Shown: positions 34,260 to 41,590 of the stretch, in pieces
How positions within the stretch are numbered: position 1 is the first letter of the stretch
Layout of the letters: the number at the start of each line of letters is the position of its first letter
Assembly: GCA_947627735.1 (NCBI GenBank)
Contig: CANQXG010000002.1
Span: 1-64,000 of the forward strand
Direction of reading: 5' to 3'
Origin: an uncultured Oscillospiraceae bacterium
Lineage (GTDB): Bacteria > Bacillota > Clostridia > Oscillospirales > Oscillospiraceae
Length of the DNA: 64,000 nucleotides
The notes under the pieces: generated by a model
The model's input: only the letters and a program-made list of their open reading frames with translations
The model's database searches: none
What the model was told of the DNA's origin: nothing
Program-made: the position numbers and the translations under genes

Positions 34260-35480
34260 TTACCCGGCGCTATGCTTCTCGCTGTCTTGCGGCGTGTCCT
34301 CCTTGATGCTGTCCCGGACGATATCGCTCGCCCGCTTCCGGCTCTCTTTGTTGGCGTCGGTGTACATGCGAAGGGTGACGGCCTTATCCGAGTGGCCCAG
34401 ATTCTCCGCTATGCTGGCAACGTCGGCGCCGTTGGTGATGCCTATGCTGGCGTAGGTGTGCCGGAGCTTGTGCGGGTGGAGCTCCACGCCGTAGCGTTTG
34501 GAAAAAGTGGCGAGATACTTTGTGGGGGTCGTTGCAAACATCGGTTCGCTGTTCTGGCCCCTCTTGGGAAACACGAATTGAGATATACCGTTCTTGATCT
34601 GTTCCCGTTGCACTTCCTTCAACAGGGCCATAACATCCGGGCCGACATCAATGGTCCTGATTCGGCGGCTCTTTGGTGTGTCTAGGTAAGACCCGGCATC
34701 GGGAGTGTAACAGACATTACTGGCGATGGCGATCTGGTTGCTTGTGAAGTCAACGGCACTCCACTTCAAGGCGGAAATCTCACCGCGCCTGCAGCCTGTG
34801 TCGATCAGCAGCCGAATATATGCTCGCCACTTCAACGGCTCTTTGTCCAGGCATTCCAGGATATAACGGACCTCCGAGACGGTGCATGAATCGACCTCAT
34901 CCATAATGATCTCGTCCTTGCGGGGCGTGGGCCTGTCAACCTTGTTCATCGGGTTGCGGTCTATCACGTCCTTTTTGTAAGCCCGGCCAAACAGGCCAGA
35001 CAGGACAGCATAGCACTTCACACATGAGCTGTGAGCCTTTCCTTCGGCTTTAAGGCCAAGGAGAAGCGAATCTATATCATCTGTCGTAACTTCTGTGATC
35101 TTCTTGTCGCCGATTTTGGGGTATATCCAGTTATCAAGGCACCGCTGGTAGCTGTCTCGTGTGTTTTCGGCCAAGCCAATTCGCTTTGCGGGCATATACA
35201 TGTTTTCTGCGTACTGCCGGACTGTAAGGATTCTTGCGGCCTCCTCAGCGGCCGCGGCCTCCCGCTCCTTTCGCTCTTTCCCGGATATGACCTCCCCGGC
35301 CTTGCACTGCCTCTCAAAATCTGCGGCGACCTTGGCCAGCTCCCGCTCAATGGCCCTCTTGCTCCAGCCGGCCGGCGGCGCCCAGCGCATGGAGAGGGTG
35401 GGGAGGCCCCGGCCCCGGCGCACGCGGATGCGGTAAGATATGCTACCGTTTTTCGCCGCAACCATGTCGATGCTGGGCAC
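34260..35480 (-). CDS. int: Site-specific tyrosine recombinase (integrase)
   Basis: 406 aa. An N-terminal arm-binding domain is followed by a core-binding SAM-like domain (YAENMYMPAKRIGLAENTRDSY) and the catalytic domain with Arg in DTGCRRGEI, HKLRHTYAS and the tyrosine in AVTLRMY. All catalytic residues are visible, so it should be active. The GTG at 35480 is preferred over an in-frame GTG at 35489 because AAGGAGG lies eight bases before it. The gene points toward attL and the tRNA, as expected. Confidence 0.95.
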   Translation of the reverse strand: MPSIDMVAAKNGSISYRIRVRRGRGLPTLSMRWAPPAGWSKRAIERELAKVAADFERQCKAGEVISGKERKEREAAAAEEAARILTVRQYAENMYMPAKRIGLAENTRDSYQRCLDNWIYPKIGDKKITEVTTDDIDSLLLGLKAEGKAHSSCVKCYAVLSGLFGRAYKKDVIDRNPMNKVDRPTPRKDEIIMDEVDSCTVSEVRYILECLDKEPLKWRAYIRLLIDTGCRRGEISALKWSAVDFTSNQIAIASNVCYTPDAGSYLDTPKSRRIRTIDVGPDVMALLKEVQREQIKNGISQFVFPKRGQNSEPMFATTPTKYLATFSKRYGVELHPHKLRHTYASIGITNGADVASIAENLGHSDKAVTLRMYTDANKESRKRASDIVRDSIKEDTPQDSEKHSAG

Positions 35481-35528
35481 GTGTCTCACCTCCTTATAAC
35501 TTGCTTTAAGCTATCTGATTGAGTATAC

Positions 35529-36356
35529 TTATTGTGTGAAGGCTGCGTTATCAGCTATATCCGCTAGTTTTGCCTTTGCTGCATCCTTTCGCATAGAGGA
35601 GCCAGTGAACATAATAGGAACACACATAGCCAACAGCCGGTCAAATATGCGAGCGTGGGCAGAATCGCGTGGGTGCTTCAGGTCGTGTAGAGACAAATTA
35701 GTGGTTACTATCAGTGGCTTTTGGATTCGATACCGAGTGTCGATCACATTATAGACTTGCTCAAGGCCGTATTCTGTCCCGCGCTCCATCCCGAAGTCAT
35801 CCAAAATCAGCAAAGGGTAGTGACAGAGATGGCTGATGTATTCGTTTTTCTCAAACGTCGCATTTAAATCATTAATGACTTCTGCGAAGTTTGTCATGCG
35901 TATAGGGACTTCTTGTTCCAGCAAGGCATTGGCGATGCAGCCGGCAAAAAAACTTTTACCGGTGCCAACTCCGCCCCACAGCAGATAGCCAGTGTTCTTT
36001 TCTGCCATCTCCGGCCAGTGTTCAACGAAGTAGTGGGCGAGATACATCTGTGGACAGTTTCCGTTGTCGTGCTCAAACGTCCACGTCCGCATCGGGGCGC
36101 ATGCGAATGCCTGACGCTTTAGCCTCGCGACAGTCTCGCGGTGACCTCGGGCAGCCTTGGCTGCATCCTCTCGGTCCCTTTGCTCCTTTAAGCAGGCGCA
36201 GGGGATGGGAACTAGAGTACCACTCATGGGTGGCGTTGTGAGTAGCAACTGCTTTGGCGAGTGACATTTTCCGCAGTATATGATGCCATTTTCGATATAA
36301 TCATCAGGCTCGGGCGTCAGGGGCGCAGCCTTTATACCAAAAGAAGGGGTGGTCAT
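35529..36356 (-). CDS. DnaC/IstB-like ATPase, helicase loader
   Basis: 275 aa. The N-terminal Cys cluster CGKCHSPK plus CAC may bind zinc. The AAA+ core has Walker A GGVGTGKS near 127-134, Walker B LLILDDFGME and sensor TTNLSLHDL. Proteins of this type load the replicative helicase for phage and element replication. The start overlaps the replisome-organizer stop (ATGA). Codon use is AT-richer than the host. Confidence 0.9.
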   Translation of the reverse strand: MTTPSFGIKAAPLTPEPDDYIENGIIYCGKCHSPKQLLLTTPPMSGTLVPIPCACLKEQRDREDAAKAARGHRETVARLKRQAFACAPMRTWTFEHDNGNCPQMYLAHYFVEHWPEMAEKNTGYLLWGGVGTGKSFFAGCIANALLEQEVPIRMTNFAEVINDLNATFEKNEYISHLCHYPLLILDDFGMERGTEYGLEQVYNVIDTRYRIQKPLIVTTNLSLHDLKHPRDSAHARIFDRLLAMCVPIMFTGSSMRKDAAKAKLADIADNAAFTQ

Positions 36357-36907
36357 AGGCTCTCGCCCTCCTCACATGTGTAGGATGGGATGGAGCTCTT
36401 TCGGGGCACGTTTGTGCCCTTATGTGCCCACGTGAGTTGGGAGTTTCCTTCTTTCTCTTCTGTTTCTTCTTCTGGCTCTAAATCTATCTCTAATATAGGT
36501 GGACATTTGTCCTTGTCGACTTTGGCCAGAAGACCTTGCTTTTGGAGTCCCTCGCGCTCTTTCCGTTTTCGGTCAGCATCGGTTGAACTTTTTCCGATCA
36601 TGAGTTGCATGTCGACAATATGGTACATACCGTTTGTAAGCTGCTCAACTAGATTTAGCTCTATTAAACTACGCATTGCAGAGGTCATGATGGCGTTGGA
36701 GACTGAGGTGCAGACGGCAAGGGTCTCAATCGTGTGCGGCTGATCCCCAAAGTACAGTAGACCCTCCTGCGACAGGGATAGTAGACACAACTGCAGATAA
36801 ATCACTAAGGTACGGTACCCGGATTTTTGAGACAGTATCAGCTTCACCTGAGCCCGAGAGAAGAAGGAGTCTGGCAGCCTCATGTAATAATAGCGCTTGC
36901 TCGTCAT
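36353..36907 (-). CDS. Replisome-organizer N-domain protein
   Basis: 184 aa. RYYYMRLPDSFF and the following winged-helix region (VIYLQLCLLSLSQEGLLYF) match the phage replisome organizer N-terminal domain that binds origin DNA. The C-terminal part is Lys/Glu-rich and disordered. The C-terminal domain found in longer family members is missing and may be replaced by the adjacent DnaC-like protein. It overlaps genes on both sides by four bases. Confidence 0.75.
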   Translation of the reverse strand: MTSKRYYYMRLPDSFFSRAQVKLILSQKSGYRTLVIYLQLCLLSLSQEGLLYFGDQPHTIETLAVCTSVSNAIMTSAMRSLIELNLVEQLTNGMYHIVDMQLMIGKSSTDADRKRKEREGLQKQGLLAKVDKDKCPPILEIDLEPEEETEEKEGNSQLTWAHKGTNVPRKSSIPSYTCEEGESL

Positions 36908-37098
36908 TGGTCCAGGCCTCCCTTATTCTCGGCAGCCGACTTCTGTTCAAGCAAGGCCATAGCGGCGGGGAAGTTGACCATATATTTTGTTCCGCACATA
37001 ATGAACGGCACCATGCCAGCGTGGACCATCTTCCTCCACTGGTACTGGCTAATACCGCTGCGTGTGGCAGCCTCGCGTATCGTGCAATATACTGTCAT
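36904..37098 (-). CDS. Small HTH protein, excisionase-like
   Basis: 64 aa. An MTVYCTIREAATRSGIS start and YQWRKMVHAGMVPF resemble MerR/Xis-type winged helix proteins that bind att DNA or the element origin. AAGGAGG is nine bases before the ATG at 37098. It heads the HTH-organizer-DnaC run, all coupled by ATGA overlaps. Either excisionase or replication regulator is possible. Confidence 0.7.
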   Translation of the reverse strand: MTVYCTIREAATRSGISQYQWRKMVHAGMVPFIMCGTKYMVNFPAAMALLEQKSAAENKGGLDQ

Positions 37099-37217
37099 AA
37101 TATTATGCCTCCTTACGGCGCACAATATCATGTCACGCTCAATTTAGCTATAACAATTGTGGATGCAATATCGCAGCAGAAATCCGTGTATAATTTTTAT
37201 ATTCTTGGAGGTGGATC

Positions 37218-38255
37218 ATGACAGCGCATCAGGTTCTAACCAGCAAGATACCATTCATGGCAGATACGGTGGACTTCTTCTCGAAGGGTTACGAAGATGA
37301 TGTATCGCTGCTTTTCGATGAGCGAGAAGTCCTTATATATGAGGGCGAAGGCGCCAACACGGCAGCTATAAGACATCCATATTTTCGCAGCCATTATATG
37401 CAGCGCCTCCAGATAGCGGATGTGTTGAATGAAATCCTATCTACCGCCGAACTGCAAGTGGAGGCGGAGAGTTATGTCCTGGATACGTTGATGGACAGGA
37501 TGGATAAGTACCAACAGATTTCAGTTGATCTTGAGTGTGTTTCCTATGCACGAGAATGCAATGAAATCTATGAAAAGAACCGACGAGAAGCAGAGCGGTT
37601 GTTATCGCTTAGCAAGTTTTTCTTTGAAAACAATATAAGGCGAATTCCGTATTCGCGCATAGAAATCATGTTTTCTGAAAACCTGCATATGCCAGAAAAA
37701 CGACTAATGCGTGATAGGGAGCATGATGTACTCTCAGATGAAGCACTAGCAGAGAACGGAATAGAAGACCCGGAGTGGGCGGACCCAGATTACTGGATCA
37801 AACATTGGAAGGAGTTGGCCAGCGGACCTCGCAGAGCAAAATACCTATATAGCTGCAAATCAATACTCGAAGCAGGCTTTGCTATCCTGGACTACATGGC
37901 TATATCCGGGATTGTTTTACGCAGGTGTAATTGCTGCGATAAAATCTTTGTTCCTGTTGGAGATGGGCGTAGTAGATATTGCAGTAACCAGTGCGCGAGA
38001 CAGCATGAAAAGAGCAGGATAGCACAAGCGAAGAATACTGAAATAGAAAAGGTAATAAATAATATTCGTTCTTTGGGATATAGGAGAGCTTATATTTCAT
38101 GCGCTCCAAACGAGCAGGAAAAAAGAGAGAAAGAGTACCGAGATAGTTTGGATTATATTTTAAGCATCAGGGAGCGCAAAAGGAATGGAGCTCTTTCCGA
38201 CGAAGACGCCTTAAAGTTGCTGACTGACTATCATCTCAAGTTAAAAAACAGCTGA
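37218..38255 (+). CDS. Hypothetical protein with a C-terminal zinc-ribbon
   Basis: 345 aa, divergent from the replication run. GGAGG is close to the ATG and TATAAT lies at 37189-37194. The N-terminal two thirds are helical and charged. Near residue 235 a Cys pattern CNCCDK...YCSNQC (CxxC, then CxxxC) suggests a treble-clef or ribbon zinc site like those in DUF6076 proteins; that assignment is tentative. The C-terminus is Arg/Lys/Glu-rich. Codon use is AT-rich, typical of the element. Confidence 0.6.
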   Translation: MTAHQVLTSKIPFMADTVDFFSKGYEDDVSLLFDEREVLIYEGEGANTAAIRHPYFRSHYMQRLQIADVLNEILSTAELQVEAESYVLDTLMDRMDKYQQISVDLECVSYARECNEIYEKNRREAERLLSLSKFFFENNIRRIPYSRIEIMFSENLHMPEKRLMRDREHDVLSDEALAENGIEDPEWADPDYWIKHWKELASGPRRAKYLYSCKSILEAGFAILDYMAISGIVLRRCNCCDKIFVPVGDGRSRYCSNQCARQHEKSRIAQAKNTEIEKVINNIRSLGYRRAYISCAPNEQEKREKEYRDSLDYILSIRERKRNGALSDEDALKLLTDYHLKLKNS

Positions 38256-38262
38256 GGCAGTA

Positions 38263-38466
38263 TTAAGGAGGATCAAAAAGCTTGTCTTCCGCAGCCTTTC
38301 GCAGGAAGTCATAGTATTCTTCTGCTCCGCATCGGCTCACATGCTCCCTCGCCTTATGGCCTGTGGCAGTGGCCTTACAGGGGCGGCAAATTGCCGTTGT
38401 GCCCGCCCGCTTGCTTGATCTGATCTGCTTGATATGTATGATATAGTGAACACCGGAACTTTCCAT
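38263..38466 (-). CDS. Small Cys-containing protein coupled to the XRE-DUF3883 gene
   Basis: 67 aa. GGAGGCGC lies eight bases before the ATG at 38466, and the start is one base after the upstream stop, so it is probably translated. It has a basic stretch and a C-x2-C...H...H-x3-C pattern (CRPCKATATGHKAREHVSRC), which could bind zinc. An in-frame ATG upstream lies in the preceding gene. No family is recognised. Confidence 0.5.
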   Translation of the reverse strand: MESSGVHYIIHIKQIRSSKRAGTTAICRPCKATATGHKAREHVSRCGAEEYYDFLRKAAEDKLFDPP

Positions 38467-38467
38467 A

Positions 38468-39151
38468 TCAGCGCCTCCACACAATATACTCTGTGGGTTC
38501 CTTTATAAAAGAGAGGACCTGCCCGGCGTTGTAGACGATTTGGCTGGGGGCGTCTTTCCTGCTGTTCATGTGATAGACCAGATGGAGCTCGTAATTCAGA
38601 CTGTTTGCACAACAATAGCTGGCCACCTCCAGCTCGCTGCCAGAGAGAGTAAAGGGGTCGCTGACGCCGCTCCGCGTCGTTTTCACCGTTATGAAAATAG
38701 GCTCTCCGCTTTGGGTGAAGGAGAAAATGTCATAGCCGGAGGAAGGGTCATCGGCGTAGGCCTCGTTGACGCCGATGGCATAAGGCGTTCCCTGGAGCTT
38801 CAGACGTTCCTGCTCGGCCACATAGGCCTCGCCGGCGCGTTCCAATTCATCCTGGCGCTGGAGGCGCCTGGACAGGCGTGAAAAGCGCTTCCGGGCACTA
38901 TTGGGCCGCTGAGTCAACATAGGCAGGGCAGTCCCCACCTCGTCGTTGAAGATGGCATCGGCCGGAAGGTGGTAATACTCAGCCAGGCGCTTGTATTTCC
39001 GCTGTTCAAGATTCTTTTGGCCCCGCTCGATGCGGACGATGTCCTGTATGCTTATGCCAGCTTGCTGGGCGACCTGCTGCTGGGTGAGGCCCAGATGGAG
39101 CCGCATATATCGGGCCAGGTTGATGGGGTCGGCAAACACTTCATAATACAT
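38468..39151 (-). CDS. XRE-family HTH protein fused to a DUF3883-like domain
   Basis: 227 aa. An N-terminal XRE helix-turn-helix (LTQQQVAQQAGISIQDIVRIERG, split around the recognition helix) is followed by a basic linker and a C-terminal domain with GYDIFSFTQ, ITVKTTRSG and PFTLSGSELEVA, which fits DUF3883. In this PD-(D/E)xK-like domain the usual ExK is TxK here, so nuclease activity is doubtful. The ATG at 39151 follows AGGAGG. A leader with a terminator lies directly upstream. Likely a regulator or part of a defence-type pair. Confidence 0.7.
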   Translation of the reverse strand: MYYEVFADPINLARYMRLHLGLTQQQVAQQAGISIQDIVRIERGQKNLEQRKYKRLAEYYHLPADAIFNDEVGTALPMLTQRPNSARKRFSRLSRRLQRQDELERAGEAYVAEQERLKLQGTPYAIGVNEAYADDPSSGYDIFSFTQSGEPIFITVKTTRSGVSDPFTLSGSELEVASYCCANSLNYELHLVYHMNSRKDAPSQIVYNAGQVLSFIKEPTEYIVWRR

Positions 39152-39272
39152 ATTCGTACCTCCTAAAATGAAATAGAAAACACCGTGCAGGTATGTTCCT
39201 CCTGCACGGTGCGGTACGGTCATATGCATACCGTAGGCCGTAAATGCTGCGCCGCAGGATTAAAACCGACCC

Positions 39273-39301
39273 TTGCAATCATAACGCAAAGGGGGTATAC
39301 T
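39273..39301 (+). promoter_or_regulatory. Antisense promoter within leader 1
   Basis: TTGCAA and TATACT are spaced 17 bases on the plus strand, facing the leader promoter. Leader 2 has the same box pair at the equivalent place. Confidence 0.6.
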
Positions 39302-39307
39302 AATCCT

Positions 39308-39403
39308 GCGGCGCGGGCAATTCGGCCCGCTGTGTAGGTGGTCACTTCACCTATGCAAGTACATCAAAGTGCCAGCTTTGGTGTACTGCCGCTGTTTTCT
39401 TTT
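39308..39403 (+). ncRNA. Putative antisense RNA 1
   Basis: It would start just after the promoter at 39273-39301 and carries hairpins at 39313-39330 and 39335-39352. It would end at the stem 39359-39386, followed after a short gap by GTTTTCTTTTA. Along its whole length it is complementary to the 5' part of leader 1. Homologous to antisense RNA 2 (CTGTGTAGG, TGCA, and a final hairpin with a CCAG loop). Confidence 0.55.
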
Positions 39404-39411
39404 ATATGGTG

Positions 39412-39440
39412 ATTATACCACAAATTCAGCGTTTTTTCAA
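39412..39440 (-). promoter_or_regulatory. Promoter of leader 1
   Basis: On the minus strand TTGAAA and TATAAT are spaced 17 bases. The sequence around the -10 box (GTGGTATAAT) is shared with the leader 2 promoter. Confidence 0.75.
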
Positions 39441-39542
39441 GTATAATAAGCTTGTTTTTGCGGCATTTTCATCTGATGGTATAATGGGCCCTGCTGAGAA
39501 GCAGGAGCCCACGTTATATATGTGGGATATAATGAAATATTA

Positions 39543-41024
39543 TCACCAAGCATAATACGCATAGATGTGATACCCATACATACCATATAGGTCGTCATAC
39601 TCATACTTGATGATTATATTGCCGTAGGTAGCTTTATCGCGTGCCCAGCCACCTTCTCCGTACGTAGTATCTGCTATGGCTTTCCCGAGTTCAACGAGAC
39701 CGTCATACTCGGTAGTGGCATAAAGGCCTTTCCCGTTAAAAACATTAGTGGTTCCGGCATAAAGCGGGGCAAAACCATTTTCAGGAGTTGCAAGGCCGTA
39801 ATAAAATATGTCGGCATACCCACCACCTACATAGTGTTCGAGCCCATAAGTTTCTAACGCATACGCAAGAATCTCCTGTTCGGCCTGCGCCACCTGTTCG
39901 TCGGTCAGCCAGGGGCCAGCGACCTTATCGCCCCGTGAGCCATCCGAATTGACATGATACCCGTCCACATCGCAGTTGGCGGCCATCTTGCCATCGGAGT
40001 AGAAGTAGTAATACTTGCCGCCGATGCTGTTCCAGCCGTTATCGAACGCCCTGCCAAAGGTGCCATTGTGCTTGGTGTTGAAGTAGTACCAATAGCCATC
40101 GACCCACTGCCAGCCGGTCAAGACCTTGCCAAAAGTACCGTCATGCTTTGGATTGAAGTAGTACCATCCATCGTCTGCCCGGCCCAGGTCGATTTCCCGC
40201 AGGCCATCCAGCATCTTGCCGTCCGCACCGAGGAAGTACCACCCGTTTCCGTCCTGGACCCAATCGCCAGTGACCATCTTGCCGGACATGTCGAAGTAGT
40301 AGTAGGTACCCTCAATGTACTGCCAGCCGGTCGCGGCTTTGCTGTTCTTATAGTAGTATTTGCCTCCGTTGTCATCGGTGAACCAGCCGTTGGCGGGGTG
40401 AGAGGGGGCGGGAGGCGTGGTGCCGCCGCTGGGGCCGCCTTTGCTCCAGGTGTTGGTGCTGCGGTCGTAGTCGCCCCATGCGGAGGTCCAAGTGCATTCT
40501 CCAAAATGGCCGTTGTGGTTAGGCCCAAACCAGGCTTCACCGGCGATGCCTGTATTCTGCCAGCCGGAAAGAACCGCGCCTAAACAGCCGTTAGAATCGG
40601 TGTCCTGGAACATGAACCAGCCGGTGCCGTTGGGATTGCTGACGTACTGGAAGCCGGTAGCCATCTTGCCGTCAGCGTCGAGATAGTACCACAGGCCATG
40701 GGCAGAGCCCTCGCCGAACAGCCAGTAGTCCTGCAGCATCTTGCCGTTCTTGTAGTAGTACCAGCTGCCGTCCTCTTTGACCCAGCCGTTGGCCGTGGCG
40801 GCGGTGGTCGCCGGGACGTCCGCCGTCAGTTCGTCCTCCACCGAAATGGGAGTTGCGGGCTCTATGGCAGCTTCCTCCTCGGACTCGACGGCGGCGGCCA
40901 TCAGCGGGGCCTCAAGCTCCGCTTCTGGAAGGACAGGAGACGCCTCTTCCGCGCCGAGGGCCGGAACGCAAAAAACGATGGTCACAGCAAAGATGCTCAA
41001 CAGCATGGATAAAGTTTTCTTCAT
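39543..41024 (-). CDS. Secreted protein with cell-wall-binding (choline-binding-type) repeats
   Basis: 493 aa. The signal peptide (about 1-26) is followed by a Glu/Ala/Pro-rich stretch. About seven aromatic repeats of the CW_binding type follow, for example WVKEDGSWYYYKNGKML and WQYIEGTYYYFDMSGKM, split in two groups by a GGTTPPAPSHP linker. A C-terminal domain of about 115 residues is Tyr/Gly-rich and unknown. Such repeats bind choline or other wall polymers. GGAGG precedes the ATG at 41024; the frame upstream of it is leader. As element cargo it could change the host surface. Confidence 0.8.
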   Translation of the reverse strand: MKKTLSMLLSIFAVTIVFCVPALGAEEASPVLPEAELEAPLMAAAVESEEEAAIEPATPISVEDELTADVPATTAATANGWVKEDGSWYYYKNGKMLQDYWLFGEGSAHGLWYYLDADGKMATGFQYVSNPNGTGWFMFQDTDSNGCLGAVLSGWQNTGIAGEAWFGPNHNGHFGECTWTSAWGDYDRSTNTWSKGGPSGGTTPPAPSHPANGWFTDDNGGKYYYKNSKAATGWQYIEGTYYYFDMSGKMVTGDWVQDGNGWYFLGADGKMLDGLREIDLGRADDGWYYFNPKHDGTFGKVLTGWQWVDGYWYYFNTKHNGTFGRAFDNGWNSIGGKYYYFYSDGKMAANCDVDGYHVNSDGSRGDKVAGPWLTDEQVAQAEQEILAYALETYGLEHYVGGGYADIFYYGLATPENGFAPLYAGTTNVFNGKGLYATTEYDGLVELGKAIADTTYGEGGWARDKATYGNIIIKYEYDDLYGMYGYHIYAYYAW

Positions 41025-41235
41025 AAATGATGCACCTCCAGATAAGAATAGCGCCGCCACACCGAAAAAGGGTATGACGGCACCAGAATAATCGGCAGCG
41101 GCCGAATGATGTGATGCCGACAGGGCCGCAGGGGACCGGTTGCCCGGCCCCTGCATGGACCCCGCCGGAAAAGCAAAAAAGCGGTGCAGGGCTATCCCTA
41201 CACCGCAGACACATCAAAAGGCCATCAACCCACAC

Positions 41236-41264
41236 TTGTAAAACCAAGCGTAAAAGGGTATAAT
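41236..41264 (+). promoter_or_regulatory. Antisense promoter within leader 2
   Basis: TTGTAA and TATAAT are spaced 17 bases on the plus strand, opposite to the leader direction. Confidence 0.6.
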
Positions 41265-41270
41265 GCCCAT

Positions 41271-41360
41271 GGGCGCTGCAAAGCTGTGTAGGAGCTCACC
41301 CTCCTGCATAGGGTCGTGAGGTGTTACCAGCGCCTCACGACCTGCCTTTTGCGTTTCCGT
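41271..41360 (+). ncRNA. Putative antisense RNA 2
   Basis: It begins after the promoter at 41236-41264 and includes the hairpin around 41289-41305. It would end at the perfect 10-bp stem GGTCGTGAGG/CCTCACGACC (about 41312-41342) and a short T-run. It is fully complementary to the 5' part of leader 2 and similar in order and motifs to antisense RNA 1. Confidence 0.55.
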
Positions 41361-41367
41361 ACTCCTA

Positions 41368-41396
41368 ATTATACCACGATTTAGGAGATTTCGCAA
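41368..41396 (-). promoter_or_regulatory. Promoter of leader 2
   Basis: On the minus strand TTGCGA and TATAAT are spaced 17 bases. The -10 context GTGGTATAAT is the same as in leader 1. Confidence 0.7.
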
Positions 41397-41453
41397 GCGT
41401 TATTTCTATATTTTTAGAGGTTTTATTTCCGCAAATATTTATACTTCTTTTTA

Positions 41454-41492
41454 TGGGAGAATGGCCCCGTGCCGTTCTCCCATTCGCTTTTT
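41454..41492 (+). terminator. Hairpin in the gap between leader 2 and the gene at 41591
   Basis: A stem built on ATGGGAGAA / TTCTCCCAT with inner GGC/GCC pairs is followed by CGCTTTTT. It could end plus-strand transcripts coming from antisense RNA 2. Confidence 0.55.
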
Positions 41493-41534
41493 AAAAGTGG
41501 AATTACATAGAAGAAAAACGAGGTGCCCAAAAAT

Positions 41535-41563
41535 TTGGCGATTTCGAGGTTTGGTGATATACT
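41535..41563 (+). promoter_or_regulatory. Promoter of the gene at 41591
   Basis: TTGGCG and TATACT are spaced 17 bases, 28 bases before the ATG. Confidence 0.6.
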
Positions 41564-41590
41564 ATCCCCAGACAAAATAAGGAGCATAAA

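Larger units (their letters stand above)
39172..39406 (-). promoter_or_regulatory. Structured leader 1 with attenuator before the XRE-DUF3883 gene
   Basis: The transcript from the promoter at 39412-39440 contains hairpins at 39359-39386, 39335-39352 and 39313-39330 and a perfect 14-bp long-range stem (39249-39262 with 39301-39314). It ends in a strong terminator (11-bp stem 39181-39211, then TTTTC) only about 20 bases before the start codon. Expression of the gene therefore needs readthrough. The 5' half is homologous to leader 2. Confidence 0.65.
41172..41362 (-). promoter_or_regulatory. Structured leader 2 with attenuator before the cell-wall-binding protein gene
   Basis: Same plan as leader 1. 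The hairpin GGTCGTGAGG...CCTCACGACC has a CTGGTAA loop, followed by a CTCCTACACAGC segment, a GCCCATGGGC palindrome and finally a terminator stem (41181-41206) with six Ts. The gene starts 148 bases further on. Confidence 0.65.

Noticed and set aside
39172-39406. Known c-di-GMP, c-di-AMP or purine riboswitch in the structured leader
   Set aside because: None of the conserved core motifs of these classes are visible, while the opposing promoter and the paralogous copy favour an antisense-RNA mechanism.
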